From Bacteroidota bacterium (lineage in GTDB: Bacteria > Bacteroidota > Ignavibacteria > Ignavibacteriales > Ignavibacteriaceae), in the NCBI GenBank assembly GCA_021815405.1, contig JAKAGV010000022.1, positions 1 through 50,281 of the forward strand: DNA of 50,281 nucleotides, given 5' to 3'. Within the stretch, counting starts at the first letter, position 1. Each line of letters starts with the position of its first letter. The notes under the pieces are model-generated. The model saw only the letters and a program-made list of their open reading frames with translations, had not been told where the DNA came from and made no database searches. Positions 33,568 through 42,400 of this stretch are shown here, piece by piece. The position numbers and the translations under genes were made by a program.

Positions 33568-35415
33568 ATGACGGATCCAAAAATAAACGGAAGCTTTCAA
33601 GACCGGAGAGATTATCTTTCAAGATTAATTGAAAAATTAAATTCCAGGAACATTTACTTGCAAAGAATCAGCAGGAAATATTCTAACTCCCGGCTGGCAA
33701 TTTTTGTATTTGAAATTATAATCTTTTTCGTTCTCTTCTATGCGGTTTGGGACAAGGCAGCGATAATTTCGATTGCAGTTTTCATAATTATCTTTTCAGT
33801 TACTGCACATAACCATAATAAACTTGAAAGAGGAATTAAAAAATTAGAGCTGTGGATAAAAATTAAATCAGCTCATATTGCCCGCTTAAACCTTGACTGG
33901 AAAGGCATTCCATCTTTAAATAATTTCCCTCAAAAAACTGAAACGAATGAAATTGATTTAGACATTACCGGAAATGAATCGCTGCTGCAATTAATTAATA
34001 CGGGGACATCGCTGCAGTCTAAATCAATGCTTAGGGAATGGCTTAATTCAAAACCTCATAATGCAAATGAAATTATTGAAAGGCAGGAATTGATTAAAGA
34101 ATTAATTCCGATGACTTTATTCAGAGACAAGCTTGCATTGAATTCAATCCTTTCATCCAAGCTTGAGTTTGATGGAGAGATGCTGAATATGCTGTTAAGT
34201 AAAAAAGATGTTTTTTCGAAAAAGCTAAAAATTAATTTTGCAACTTTAACGGTTTTAGCTCCTCTTAATGTATTACTGTTGGTTTTATTCCTTTTGAATT
34301 TATTGCCGGCTTACTGGGGCATAACAACTTTGGTTTACATTTCTATTTTCCGTTATTCAAATAAAGAGAAAGATAAAATTCTTGATGAAGCTGAAGCTAT
34401 TTCAGACGAGCTAAGGAAAATTGAAGGTGTTTTTAGATTCCTTGAGAGATACAAGTATAAAGTAGGTTCTAAGTTATCCGTTTTGTGCAATCCATTTAAG
34501 ATGAGCAGACAGCAGCCTTCATTCTTAATAAACAAATTAAAGAGTTCGGTAGAAATATTGAGAATGAGAAAAGGAAATCCTTTTGTTTGGAATATGATAA
34601 GAGCAATTTTCCCGGTAGATATTTTTTACAAGCTAAGATTAAACAAGTATATTCATCTTATCGAAGATGAATTCAATAGCTGGATTGGTGCCTGGTATAG
34701 ACTTGAAGCGCTTTGTTCGCTGGCAAACCTTGCTTTTCTAAATCCGGATTACACTTTTCCAAGGATAATTGAAAATGAAGATGAAAAAATTATTTTCAAG
34801 GTAAGGCAGATTGGTCATCCATTAATCAAAAATGAAAATAAAGTCTGCAATGATTTTTCTTTTAAATCGGATGGCGGAATAGCTTTAATTACTGGATCCA
34901 ATATGTCGGGTAAAAGTACTTTTATTAGAACGCTGGGGATAAATCTTGCGCTTGCATACGCCGGCAGTATTGTAAATGCAGATGAGATGGAAATTTCTCT
35001 TTTCAATTTATTTACGTGCATTAGAGTTAATGATTCATTAACCGACGGAATTTCTTTTTTCTATGCCGAAGTCAAAAGATTAAAAGCATTACTTGATGAA
35101 ATTGAGAAATCGGAATGTCCGGTTTTCTTTTTGATCGATGAGATATTCAGAGGAACAAACAATATTGAGCGGCTGAAAGGAAGTTCTACCTTAATTAAGA
35201 AACTAGCCGAAACAAATGCGGTAGGTATAGTTGCAACTCATGATCTTGAACTTGTAAAATTATCGGAGAAGAATTCGAGGTTAAAGAATTATCATTTTAA
35301 AGAAGATATAAAAGATGGTAAAATGATTTTTAATTATAAGTTGAATGAAGGTCCTTGTCCGACAACCAACGCATTAAAGATAATGAAGCTTGAAGGCTTG
35401 CCGGTTGAAGAATGA
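33568..35415 (+). CDS. Membrane-anchored MutS-family ATPase
   Basis: The 615-residue protein lacks the MutS mismatch-recognition N-terminus. It begins with two predicted helices (about residues 43-82: FVFEIIIFFVLFYAVW, IISIAVFIIIFSV), a helical lever region, a second hydrophobic pair near 225-260, and ends in the MutS ATPase domain. That domain has TGSNMSGKSTFIRT (residues 442-455), SLTDGISFFYAEV, Walker B VFFLIDEIFRGTNN and ATHDLELV. Such MutS-like membrane proteins are seen in Bacteroidota and relatives; their function is not known and a classic repair role is doubtful. The frame is intact. Confidence 0.85.
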   Translation: MTDPKINGSFQDRRDYLSRLIEKLNSRNIYLQRISRKYSNSRLAIFVFEIIIFFVLFYAVWDKAAIISIAVFIIIFSVTAHNHNKLERGIKKLELWIKIKSAHIARLNLDWKGIPSLNNFPQKTETNEIDLDITGNESLLQLINTGTSLQSKSMLREWLNSKPHNANEIIERQELIKELIPMTLFRDKLALNSILSSKLEFDGEMLNMLLSKKDVFSKKLKINFATLTVLAPLNVLLLVLFLLNLLPAYWGITTLVYISIFRYSNKEKDKILDEAEAISDELRKIEGVFRFLERYKYKVGSKLSVLCNPFKMSRQQPSFLINKLKSSVEILRMRKGNPFVWNMIRAIFPVDIFYKLRLNKYIHLIEDEFNSWIGAWYRLEALCSLANLAFLNPDYTFPRIIENEDEKIIFKVRQIGHPLIKNENKVCNDFSFKSDGGIALITGSNMSGKSTFIRTLGINLALAYAGSIVNADEMEISLFNLFTCIRVNDSLTDGISFFYAEVKRLKALLDEIEKSECPVFFLIDEIFRGTNNIERLKGSSTLIKKLAETNAVGIVATHDLELVKLSEKNSRLKNYHFKEDIKDGKMIFNYKLNEGPCPTTNALKIMKLEGLPVEE

Positions 35416-35432
35416 TGAATCGCAAAAATTAA

Positions 35433-35461
35433 ACACCCGATGTTTTGGAAACATCGGGTGT
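35433..35461 (-). terminator. Strong hairpin between convergent genes
   Basis: A 13-bp perfect stem ACACCCGATGTTT/AAACATCGGGTGT has a 3-nt loop and is followed on the minus strand by TTAATTTTTGC. It ends the peptidase transcript and may also slow readthrough from the MutS-like gene. Confidence 0.85.
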
Positions 35462-35497
35462 CAAAAAACTTATACCTAAATAAAATTTCTCTTATTA

Positions 35498-36634
35498 TTA
35501 TAATCCAAGTTTCTCTCTAATGTCTTTCGGTATAGCATCCTTATGAACAAGAATTGCAATTGTTCTCAATCTTACAAAAGGCTCTGACATATACCAATAG
35601 CCGCCGTATCTTTTATCCTTAGTTCCCCATGAATTTTTTGTGTAATAGAATATGGTTCCGGCTTGGTCTTTTGCCATGCCTGTAATGTGCATTAAATGGT
35701 CGTCTGTTGTTGCATAATCATCGTAAGCTTTCTGCCGCATTTCCTGGGTAACAACTTTTTCTTTTTCAGGACCGGTGGTGGAAGTATCCCCATCAACCGG
35801 GACAACTGCATAATCTCTTTTCCTATAGAAATTTTGTTTGCCGACTGCACCGTCCCATGCAATTGAATATCCGGTAGAAAGAGCGTTGTGCATTATCTTA
35901 ATTAAATCATCTAAAGGAACGTTATAATATTCTCCGTTATCCCAGTTGTCCGGTACCTGGAGAATAAATTTTTTGTAAAAAGGATGATCCGTGAAAGAAG
36001 TAATTTCAACATAATCCTTTGTATTTATTCCAAGACTGGCGGCAAAAGTTTTCGGAGTATATTCCTTGCCATTGTATTCAAACTTCTGCGGAACCTTTCC
36101 GAGATAAATATCGCAGATTGCATTTACAACGTCTTTATAATGGTTGGATATCCTATTTCTTTTAACGATAGTTTCTAAAACAGATTTTAAAACTGCATCT
36201 AATTCTGTGTTATCGTAGAGGCTGTCGCCCGGTTCCAAGCCTGAATAAACAGAATTGGGGACTGCGCCGTAAGTATCGAAAACTTTTAACACGTCATGGG
36301 CTTGTCCTCCCGGTCCGAATTGATAAAGTCCGTGGTGCCTAACATAAGCTTCGGCTTTAAGAGGATAAGTATATCGCACGTTAAACATTTCAGAAAGGTC
36401 ATAATGACCTTTCCCCATTCTAAGCAGCTCACTTTCTAAAAAGGATTGAGTAGCAAAGTCCCAGCAAGTACCGGTTTTTGCCTGGTTCTTTACCGATGTT
36501 GCATCGACATCATAAATCATTGTAAAAGTGTGGCGGTCTTTCTTTTCCTCTTTCTTATCTTTATCCTGTGGCTTGATTGAAGCGGCAAAGAATAAAAGTA
36601 AAAACAGCGAAAAAATTGCAGTACTGAATTTCAT
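35498..36634 (-). CDS. Secreted papain-like peptidase, C1B (bleomycin hydrolase type)
   Basis: The 378-residue protein has a signal peptide (FSLFLLLFFAASIKPQ) and a C1B peptidase domain. The catalytic Cys is in KTGTCWDFA (Cys57), His in DDHLMHITG and Asn in YTKNSWGTKD. The insert typical of bleomycin hydrolase/PepC enzymes (residues about 120-250) is present. Most members are cytoplasmic; here the signal peptide sends it outside. It is a single gene, with a terminator after it. Confidence 0.88.
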   Translation of the reverse strand: MKFSTAIFSLFLLLFFAASIKPQDKDKKEEKKDRHTFTMIYDVDATSVKNQAKTGTCWDFATQSFLESELLRMGKGHYDLSEMFNVRYTYPLKAEAYVRHHGLYQFGPGGQAHDVLKVFDTYGAVPNSVYSGLEPGDSLYDNTELDAVLKSVLETIVKRNRISNHYKDVVNAICDIYLGKVPQKFEYNGKEYTPKTFAASLGINTKDYVEITSFTDHPFYKKFILQVPDNWDNGEYYNVPLDDLIKIMHNALSTGYSIAWDGAVGKQNFYRKRDYAVVPVDGDTSTTGPEKEKVVTQEMRQKAYDDYATTDDHLMHITGMAKDQAGTIFYYTKNSWGTKDKRYGGYWYMSEPFVRLRTIAILVHKDAIPKDIREKLGL

Positions 36635-36987
36635 TTTAACTCCGACTAAAAACTTAAAAATTAAAACGGCGCTAATTTATGAATATTCGAATTAAGAAAT
36701 GAAAGAATTTTGATAAAAGGTTTTTGGCTGAGAATTCCATCATGATAAAGTCGGAGAAGAATCGGTGAGAGCGATATTACCCGTTATGATTATTAAATTA
36801 CTTGATCAAATTGCGAAACGGCTTAAGGTAAAATTCAAAATCAAGTATTTAGAATCAAGTTTCCTGTCATCTTTTATGGGGAATGAAATATAAAAGTACT
36901 TTTGAAAGAATGAATGACTTCATCTCCTCACCACTCTCATTTTTTCCGTATATTTGGTCTTCAAAATATGAAATTATTGAGAAACCG
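36635..36987. other. Divergent intergenic region before valS
   Basis: This AT-rich stretch between the peptidase and valS genes must hold promoters for both. No T-box, riboswitch or repeat is recognised. A frame extension of valS runs back to 36883 but looks like a chance ORF. Confidence 0.45.
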
Positions 36988-39648
36988 ATGACCGAAAAAA
37001 ACATAACAGAAATTCCTAAAGCATACGATCCGTCTGCCGTCGAAGATAAATGGTATAAGTACTGGCTTGATCAAAATATATTTCATTCCGAAGTAGATAA
37101 AAGCAAGAAGCCTTACACAATTGTAATTCCGCCGCCTAATGTTACCGGTATGCTGACGATGGGACATATTTTGAATAACACAATTCAGGATATTCTTATC
37201 AGAATGAAAAGGATGCAGGGCTTTAATTCCTGCTGGGTACCGGGAACTGACCACGCCTCAATTGCTACCGAAGCAAAAGTTGTGAACTATCTAAAAGAAA
37301 AAGGAATCGATAAGTTTGAAATCGGTCGGGAAGAATTTTTAAAACACTGCTGGGAATGGAAAGAGAAATACGGCGGAATTATTATCCAGCAGTTGAAGAA
37401 GCTTGGTGTAAGCTGCGACTGGCAGCGCGAACGCTTTACAATGGATGATGATTATTATAAAAAAGTAATCGAGACGTTTGTTAAACTTTATAACGAAGGC
37501 AAGATTTACCGCGGTTACAGAATGGTAAACTGGTGTCCAGCTTCTAAATCTGCAATCTCCGATGAAGAAGTAATTTATAAAACAGTTAATGGGAAGCTTT
37601 GGTATTTAAAATATCCGGTAATAGGAAGCGAGAAGCATATTATAGTTGCAACTACTCGTCCGGAAACAATGCTCGGCGATACCGGTGTCGCGGTAAATCC
37701 GAATGACGAAAGATATAAAGACTTAATCGGAAAGAAGATTTTGCTTCCGATTGCGCAGAGGGAAATTCCAATCTTTGCAGATGAATACGTTGATATGGCA
37801 TTTGGTACCGGCGCAGTAAAAGTAACTCCCGCCCATGATGTAAACGATTATGAAATGGGAAAGAGGCACAACCTTGAGTTCATAAATATTTTTAATGATG
37901 ATGCTTCGCTAAACCATAACGTGCCGGAAGAATTTAAAGGCTTGGATAGATATGAAGCCCGCAAAAAAGTTGTAGAAAGATTTGAAGATCTTGAGCTGCT
38001 GGAAAAAGTTGAAGACTATCAGAATAAAGTCGGCTACTCAGAGAGAGGCGGAGTTCCGATTGAGCCTTATCTTTCCGAACAATGGTTTATGAAGATGGAT
38101 GAGCTTGCCGCTCCGGCAATCGACGTAGTGAAAGACGAAAAGATAAAATTCTATCCGGGGCACTGGATAAAAACTTATGACAACTGGATGAGCAACATTA
38201 AAGACTGGTGCATATCACGTCAGCTTTGGTGGGGGCATAGAATCCCAGTCTGGTATTGCGTAGGCGACGACCATTGCAAAATCGAATGCAAGCAGCCGAT
38301 AGTTTCTGTTACTAAGCCGGAAAAATGCCCTCACTGCGGATCAGCAAACTTGAAGCAGGATGAGGATGTTTTAGATACCTGGGCATCAAGCTGGCTCTGG
38401 GCTTATGATGTTTTCAAAACAGATGAAGAGCAAAATTATTATTATCCGACTGATGCACTTGTAACCGCGCCGGATATAATCTTCTTCTGGGTTGCAAGAA
38501 TGATTATGGCGGGACTTCATTTTAAGAAAGACATTCCTTTCCGCCATGTTTATTTTACAAGTGTTATCCGGGATGTTCAGGGAAGAAAGATGAGCAAGTC
38601 TCTCGGCAACTCTCCCGATCCGCTTGATGTAATTAAAGAATACGGCGCCGATGCTTTGCGGTTTACAATTATTTATCTGGCTCCGCTCGGTCAGGATGTT
38701 TTATTCAGTACTGACAAATGCGAAATAGGAAGAAACTTTGCCAACAAAATCTGGAATGCCGGAAGATTTCTTTTAATGAATGCACAAAATATTCCCGTGG
38801 TCGAGGAATTGAAAGACAGTTACATTGATTTTTCGGATAAATGGATTTACTCGCGGCTGCATAAAACCTTATCCGATTTAAATAACGCGATGGAAAAATT
38901 CGAGATAAACAATGCATCAAAAATAATTTACTCGTTTGTGTGGAATGATTTCTGCGACTGGTTTATCGAGATGGCAAAGAACAGACTATATTCCGATAAC
39001 GAAGAAGTCAAGTCGGCAGTCCTTTCAAGAGCATTGGGAATATTTGAAAATCTTTTGAAGATAGTACATCCATTCATGCCGTTTATTTCTGAAGAACTAT
39101 GGCATGCCTTGAAAGAAAGAAAAGATGGTGAAAGCATTTCGACTTCCGAATATCCTAAAGCAGATGAAGCTTTAATAAACCCGGAAGCAGAAAGAGAGAT
39201 GGAATTTATTCAGGAAATTATAACTGCGATTAGGAACATCCGCGGCGAGATGAACATTCCGCCGTCTAAGTATATTACTGCGATGATTAAATCATCTCAG
39301 GTGAAAGAACATCAGATTGAATATATAAAGAAACTCGCCAGAGTTGAAGAAATAAAAGTTGATGAACATATCGAGAAGCCGAAGGCAGGCGCTTCGGCAG
39401 TTCTTAAAGGATGCGAGATATTTGTTCCGCTAAAAGGATTGATTGATCTTGATGTCGAGAGGAACAGGCTTCAAAAAGAAATTACAAGACTTGAAGGCTC
39501 TCTTGCCGGAATAAATAAAAAACTTTCGAATGAAAAGTTTATTCAGAATGCTAATCCTGATGTCGTTGAGAAAGAAAGAATAAAACAAAAAGACTGGGAA
39601 AACAATCTTAGCAAGTTAAAAGATTTACTTGAAGGATTAAATAACTGA
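36988..39648 (+). CDS. valS: Valyl-tRNA synthetase
   Basis: The class I enzyme shows PPPNVTGMLTMGHILNNT (HIGH motif), the editing domain around ATTRPETMLGDTGVAV, GRKMSKSLGNSPDP (KMSKS) and a C-terminal coiled-coil arm (DVERNRLQKEITRLEGSLAG) that grips the tRNA. It charges tRNA-Val and edits Thr. The start is set at ATG 36988 because MTEKNITEIPKAYDPSAVED is the usual N-terminus; the longer frame from 36883 adds 35 atypical residues. Length (886 aa) is normal. A zinc-binding segment (CPHCGS) is present in the catalytic insertion. It is single and intact. Confidence 0.95.
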   Translation: MTEKNITEIPKAYDPSAVEDKWYKYWLDQNIFHSEVDKSKKPYTIVIPPPNVTGMLTMGHILNNTIQDILIRMKRMQGFNSCWVPGTDHASIATEAKVVNYLKEKGIDKFEIGREEFLKHCWEWKEKYGGIIIQQLKKLGVSCDWQRERFTMDDDYYKKVIETFVKLYNEGKIYRGYRMVNWCPASKSAISDEEVIYKTVNGKLWYLKYPVIGSEKHIIVATTRPETMLGDTGVAVNPNDERYKDLIGKKILLPIAQREIPIFADEYVDMAFGTGAVKVTPAHDVNDYEMGKRHNLEFINIFNDDASLNHNVPEEFKGLDRYEARKKVVERFEDLELLEKVEDYQNKVGYSERGGVPIEPYLSEQWFMKMDELAAPAIDVVKDEKIKFYPGHWIKTYDNWMSNIKDWCISRQLWWGHRIPVWYCVGDDHCKIECKQPIVSVTKPEKCPHCGSANLKQDEDVLDTWASSWLWAYDVFKTDEEQNYYYPTDALVTAPDIIFFWVARMIMAGLHFKKDIPFRHVYFTSVIRDVQGRKMSKSLGNSPDPLDVIKEYGADALRFTIIYLAPLGQDVLFSTDKCEIGRNFANKIWNAGRFLLMNAQNIPVVEELKDSYIDFSDKWIYSRLHKTLSDLNNAMEKFEINNASKIIYSFVWNDFCDWFIEMAKNRLYSDNEEVKSAVLSRALGIFENLLKIVHPFMPFISEELWHALKERKDGESISTSEYPKADEALINPEAEREMEFIQEIITAIRNIRGEMNIPPSKYITAMIKSSQVKEHQIEYIKKLARVEEIKVDEHIEKPKAGASAVLKGCEIFVPLKGLIDLDVERNRLQKEITRLEGSLAGINKKLSNEKFIQNANPDVVEKERIKQKDWENNLSKLKDLLEGLNN

Positions 39649-39691
39649 GTTAAATGGCATTTTTGATATTCATCTTGATTGTACATTTACC

Positions 39692-39732
39692 CGGATTTTA
39701 AATCCGATTACGATCAAGAGTAAGATTAAGAT
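39692..39732. repeat. Small dispersed repeat with palindrome
   Basis: CGGATTTTAAATCCG (39692-39706) is a palindrome, followed by AAGAGTAAGATTAAGAT (39716-39732), the same motif as in the inverted repeat at 4936-5038. Confidence 0.5.
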
Positions 39733-39769
39733 AGATGCATAATTTAATAATCTTATAACTGGAGGAAAC

Positions 39770-40270
39770 ATGTACTACAAAATAGAAGACTTCAAAAACG
39801 ATTGGGCTTACGAATCGGATTCTACGCTGAAACTTTTTAATAACCTTACCGACGAATCATTAAATCAAAAATTTAATGATAACGTAAGAACACTCGGCAG
39901 GCTTGCATGGCATATTACGGGTTCTATTCCGGAAATGATGAATCGTGCTGACTTAAAGATTGAAGGATTCGATGAGAATTCTTCTGTACCTAAAAGTTCT
40001 CAGATGATTTCATCAACGTATGAGAAAATTTCTGTTTCACTCCTCAACGAAGTTTCTAAAAAATGGAAAGATGAAAATCTTTCGGAAAAAGTAAACATGT
40101 ACGGCGAAGAATGGGAGAAGGGGAAAATTTTGTCGGTTCTTCTTGTGCATCAAATTCATCATCGTGCTCAGATGACAGTCCTTATGCGTCTGGCAGGACT
40201 AAAGGTGAATGGTATTTACGGTCCATCTCGCGAAGAATGGGCGGACATGAAAATGCCTGCACAGGAATAA
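39770..40270 (+). CDS. DinB-family protein
   Basis: The 166-residue protein has the DinB/YfiT four-helix layout with metal-binding His residues in GRLAWHITG and LLVHQIHHRAQM. The ATG follows a good ribosome binding site (CTGGAGGAAAC). Family members include thiol transferases (bacillithiol and mycothiol S-transferases); the substrate is not known here. The gene is single. A frame at 40111-40320 overlaps it and is a shadow. Confidence 0.88.
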   Translation: MYYKIEDFKNDWAYESDSTLKLFNNLTDESLNQKFNDNVRTLGRLAWHITGSIPEMMNRADLKIEGFDENSSVPKSSQMISSTYEKISVSLLNEVSKKWKDENLSEKVNMYGEEWEKGKILSVLLVHQIHHRAQMTVLMRLAGLKVNGIYGPSREEWADMKMPAQE

Positions 40271-40457
40271 GGGATACAAATATTTGGGGGTATGCTGGTT
40301 CTTTTTTACACAAGCAATAAGAATAATTATAGAAATATTTTTCCCACTATATTCATTGTGATAAGAATAATACAAGAAAAATTTTTTTATAAGCATATTG
40401 CTTGTGGTCTTGAGGGATGTAAAGTAAACGATGATTTAGTAATAAATTAGGAGAAAA

Positions 40458-40958
40458 ATGATGAGAAAGTTATTTGTTTTTGCTGCTGCAATATTTCTTT
40501 TGGTAAACACTTCAAACATTTTTGCACAGTCACCTCAAGGCAAAAAGTTTGGATTTGGAATAATGTTAGGTGATCCGACAGGTGCCACTTTAAAAATTTG
40601 GACTCAAAATGAAAATGCATTTGTATTTGACATCGGTTCATCTTATTTCGGAAGTCCGCGAATAGATGGTGATTATCTTTGGCATTTTAATGCATTCCAT
40701 TCCGACATTGCCCAACTTTATGCAGGCCCCGGTGTTGCTATTGGCTTTGGTAATGGGCATGGATTCTGGTACAATGATAATGGTTTTTATGTTAGAAACA
40801 ACGGTGCTGGTCTAGGTGTAAGAGGAGTATTCGGCGTTAACGTTATTCCTCAAAATGAACCACTTGAATTTTTCTTTGAAGTAGGTGTTCTCGTCGGATT
40901 AGCTCCCGACTTTGGCTCTGCAGTCGATGCTGCTTTAGGATTAAGATTTTATCCTTAA
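40458..40958 (+). CDS. Secreted outer-membrane-like protein
   Basis: The 166-residue product has a signal peptide (LFVFAAAIFLLVNTSNIFAQ) and a beta-rich mature part with Gly/aromatic strands: GFGIMLGDPTGATLKIW, FVFDIGSSYFG, GVAIGFGNGHGF, GLGVRGVFGVN, and a C-terminal LGLRFYP with aromatic ending. This is typical of small outer-membrane barrels in Bacteroidota/Ignavibacteria. A good Shine-Dalgarno sequence (TTAGGAGAAAA) precedes the ATG and a strong terminator follows. Function unknown. Confidence 0.7.
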   Translation: MMRKLFVFAAAIFLLVNTSNIFAQSPQGKKFGFGIMLGDPTGATLKIWTQNENAFVFDIGSSYFGSPRIDGDYLWHFNAFHSDIAQLYAGPGVAIGFGNGHGFWYNDNGFYVRNNGAGLGVRGVFGVNVIPQNEPLEFFFEVGVLVGLAPDFGSAVDAALGLRFYP

Positions 40959-40975
40959 TAAATATATTTTCACTT

Positions 40976-41011
40976 AAAAAAGGAGTGCAGCCAGCTCTGT
41001 ACTCCTTTTTT
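40976..41011. terminator. Bidirectional terminator between convergent genes
   Basis: A 15-bp stem AAAAAAGGAGTGCAG/CTGTACTCCTTTTTT (one wobble) with loop CCAGCT ends both the barrel gene (plus) and the lipocalin gene (minus). Confidence 0.92.
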
Positions 41012-41015
41012 ATAC

Positions 41016-41567
41016 TCACAATTCTTGTTTGGTCATTTCAAAATCTTTAGGATTGTAGCCTTGTTTTTTTAAGATAGAAAATACTTCCTGCATTTCTTCA
41101 CCGGAGAGTTTTGGCGTACGACTTAATATCCATCCGTATTTTCTCGAAGGCGTACCGACGACGGCGTATTTATAATCTTTGTCCAAGCCAATTATCCAGT
41201 AGTCTCCCCAGAAAAGATTAATTCCAAGTATTCTTACAAAGCTAACTTCAAGCTTTGCGTTAGATGTTGTATCAACAACCTTTGCAATTCCTTTAGCTTC
41301 ATTAACTTTGCCGTCTGTTTCAATACATCGATTGATAACATCTATTTTGCCATCGCTGCGGAGTTTATAAGTTGCAGTAGTATTCCGGGCGCATTTCTTC
41401 TGAAAGCTATTTGGAATTTTAGCAATTTCATACCAAACACCAACGTACTTTTTTAGAACAACAGAATTAACGACAGTCGGTTCTGTTTTCTCTTTATCTT
41501 GAGCTTTTAATTGAACAGACATTACAAACGATAATGCAATTATGATTGAATAGATACTGATATTCAT
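41016..41567 (-). CDS. blc: Bacterial lipocalin (Blc-like), secreted
   Basis: The 183-residue protein has a signal peptide (YSIIIALSFVMSVQLKAQ), then the lipocalin signature YVGVWYEIAKIPNSFQKKC, the central YKLRSDGKIDVINRC, FWGDYWIIGLDKDYKYAVVG, and SRKYGWILSRTP as the closing motif with Arg. Bacterial lipocalins bind lipids or hydrophobic ligands in the periplasm or at the outer membrane. It has no lipobox Cys, unlike E. coli Blc. A FecR-like gene lies upstream on the same strand after about 130 bp. Confidence 0.9.
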   Translation of the reverse strand: MNISIYSIIIALSFVMSVQLKAQDKEKTEPTVVNSVVLKKYVGVWYEIAKIPNSFQKKCARNTTATYKLRSDGKIDVINRCIETDGKVNEAKGIAKVVDTTSNAKLEVSFVRILGINLFWGDYWIIGLDKDYKYAVVGTPSRKYGWILSRTPKLSGEEMQEVFSILKKQGYNPKDFEMTKQEL

Positions 41568-41698
41568 TTTTCTTTTCCTTTTTTATAAGAAAGATAAAAA
41601 TAATATCCAATATATATTTTGAAATTGCGAAAAGAAAGTTCTTTAAGATACGTTTCCTCCGTCCTAGTTTCCCCTGAAATAAAATTAATTGATCAATT

Positions 41699-42382
41699 TT
41701 ATTTCTTCAATAATTTCATAGCAAGCTCATCCATTTTATTTTGAACTTCCTGTTTTTGGCTGTCTGTCAGTTTAAGAGATTGGATTTGCTTATACTCATC
41801 GTAAGCGTCTTCGTTAAGACCTAAACCCGAAAGAATATTTGCAAAATAAATTCTGAATGAAGCAATGTTTTTTGTCGCCGGATATTTTCTGTATGTGTCT
41901 TTAGCATCAACAACAGCAGATTCCTTTAATCCGCTTTCTGCCAACTGGACTGCACCGTTTAATCTTTTTACTCCAAAATCGTTAGTCTCAACAATTGGAG
42001 ATTTTATCCCGTTGATTTGAGCCCCATAAACAGCGGTGTTTTTGGAGTTGGCTTCCTGTTTTTTCTTTGGCGCATTTAGCATATCTTCCATTGCAAGAGC
42101 AAGAATCAAATCATTAAGAGACATTTCTTTTAAATCGGTTAGAGGAAGTACCGACGAACCTTTCAATATGAAATTAATATTCCCGTTATCAATCTGGACT
42201 GAAGAATTTTTGCCGGTTTCAATTATTGAATTGACCGGAAGCGATTCGTTCACCGATATGGCAGTCCAATTTTCATTTGTACCGATTTGTGCAGAAACTT
42301 TACCGGCTGTCTTTTTCACGGTAAAATTTTGAGCAGATACAAAGCCTGCCGTTAACATGGTAAATAAAATTATTGTTTTCAT
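41699..42382 (-). CDS. Secreted FecR-like protein
   Basis: The 227-residue protein has a signal peptide (TIILFTMLTAGFVSAQ). A FecR-type beta domain at about residues 20-85 (TAGKVSAQIGTNENWTAIS, LPVNSIIETGKNSSVQI) is followed by a C-terminal helical region resembling two TPR units (VDAKDTYRKYPATKNIASFR, NEDAYDEYKQIQSLKLT). FecR domains here are probably structural and not sigma regulators, as no sigma factor lies nearby. It follows the barrel/transglutaminase-like gene by 18 bp, so both are likely co-transcribed. Confidence 0.65.
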   Translation of the reverse strand: MKTIILFTMLTAGFVSAQNFTVKKTAGKVSAQIGTNENWTAISVNESLPVNSIIETGKNSSVQIDNGNINFILKGSSVLPLTDLKEMSLNDLILALAMEDMLNAPKKKQEANSKNTAVYGAQINGIKSPIVETNDFGVKRLNGAVQLAESGLKESAVVDAKDTYRKYPATKNIASFRIYFANILSGLGLNEDAYDEYKQIQSLKLTDSQKQEVQNKMDELAMKLLKK

Positions 42383-42400
42383 TTTTAACCTTTGTGAATT

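Noticed and set aside
36883-36987. Longer valS start
   Set aside because: Adds 35 residues not typical for ValS; ATG 36988 gives the normal N-terminus.
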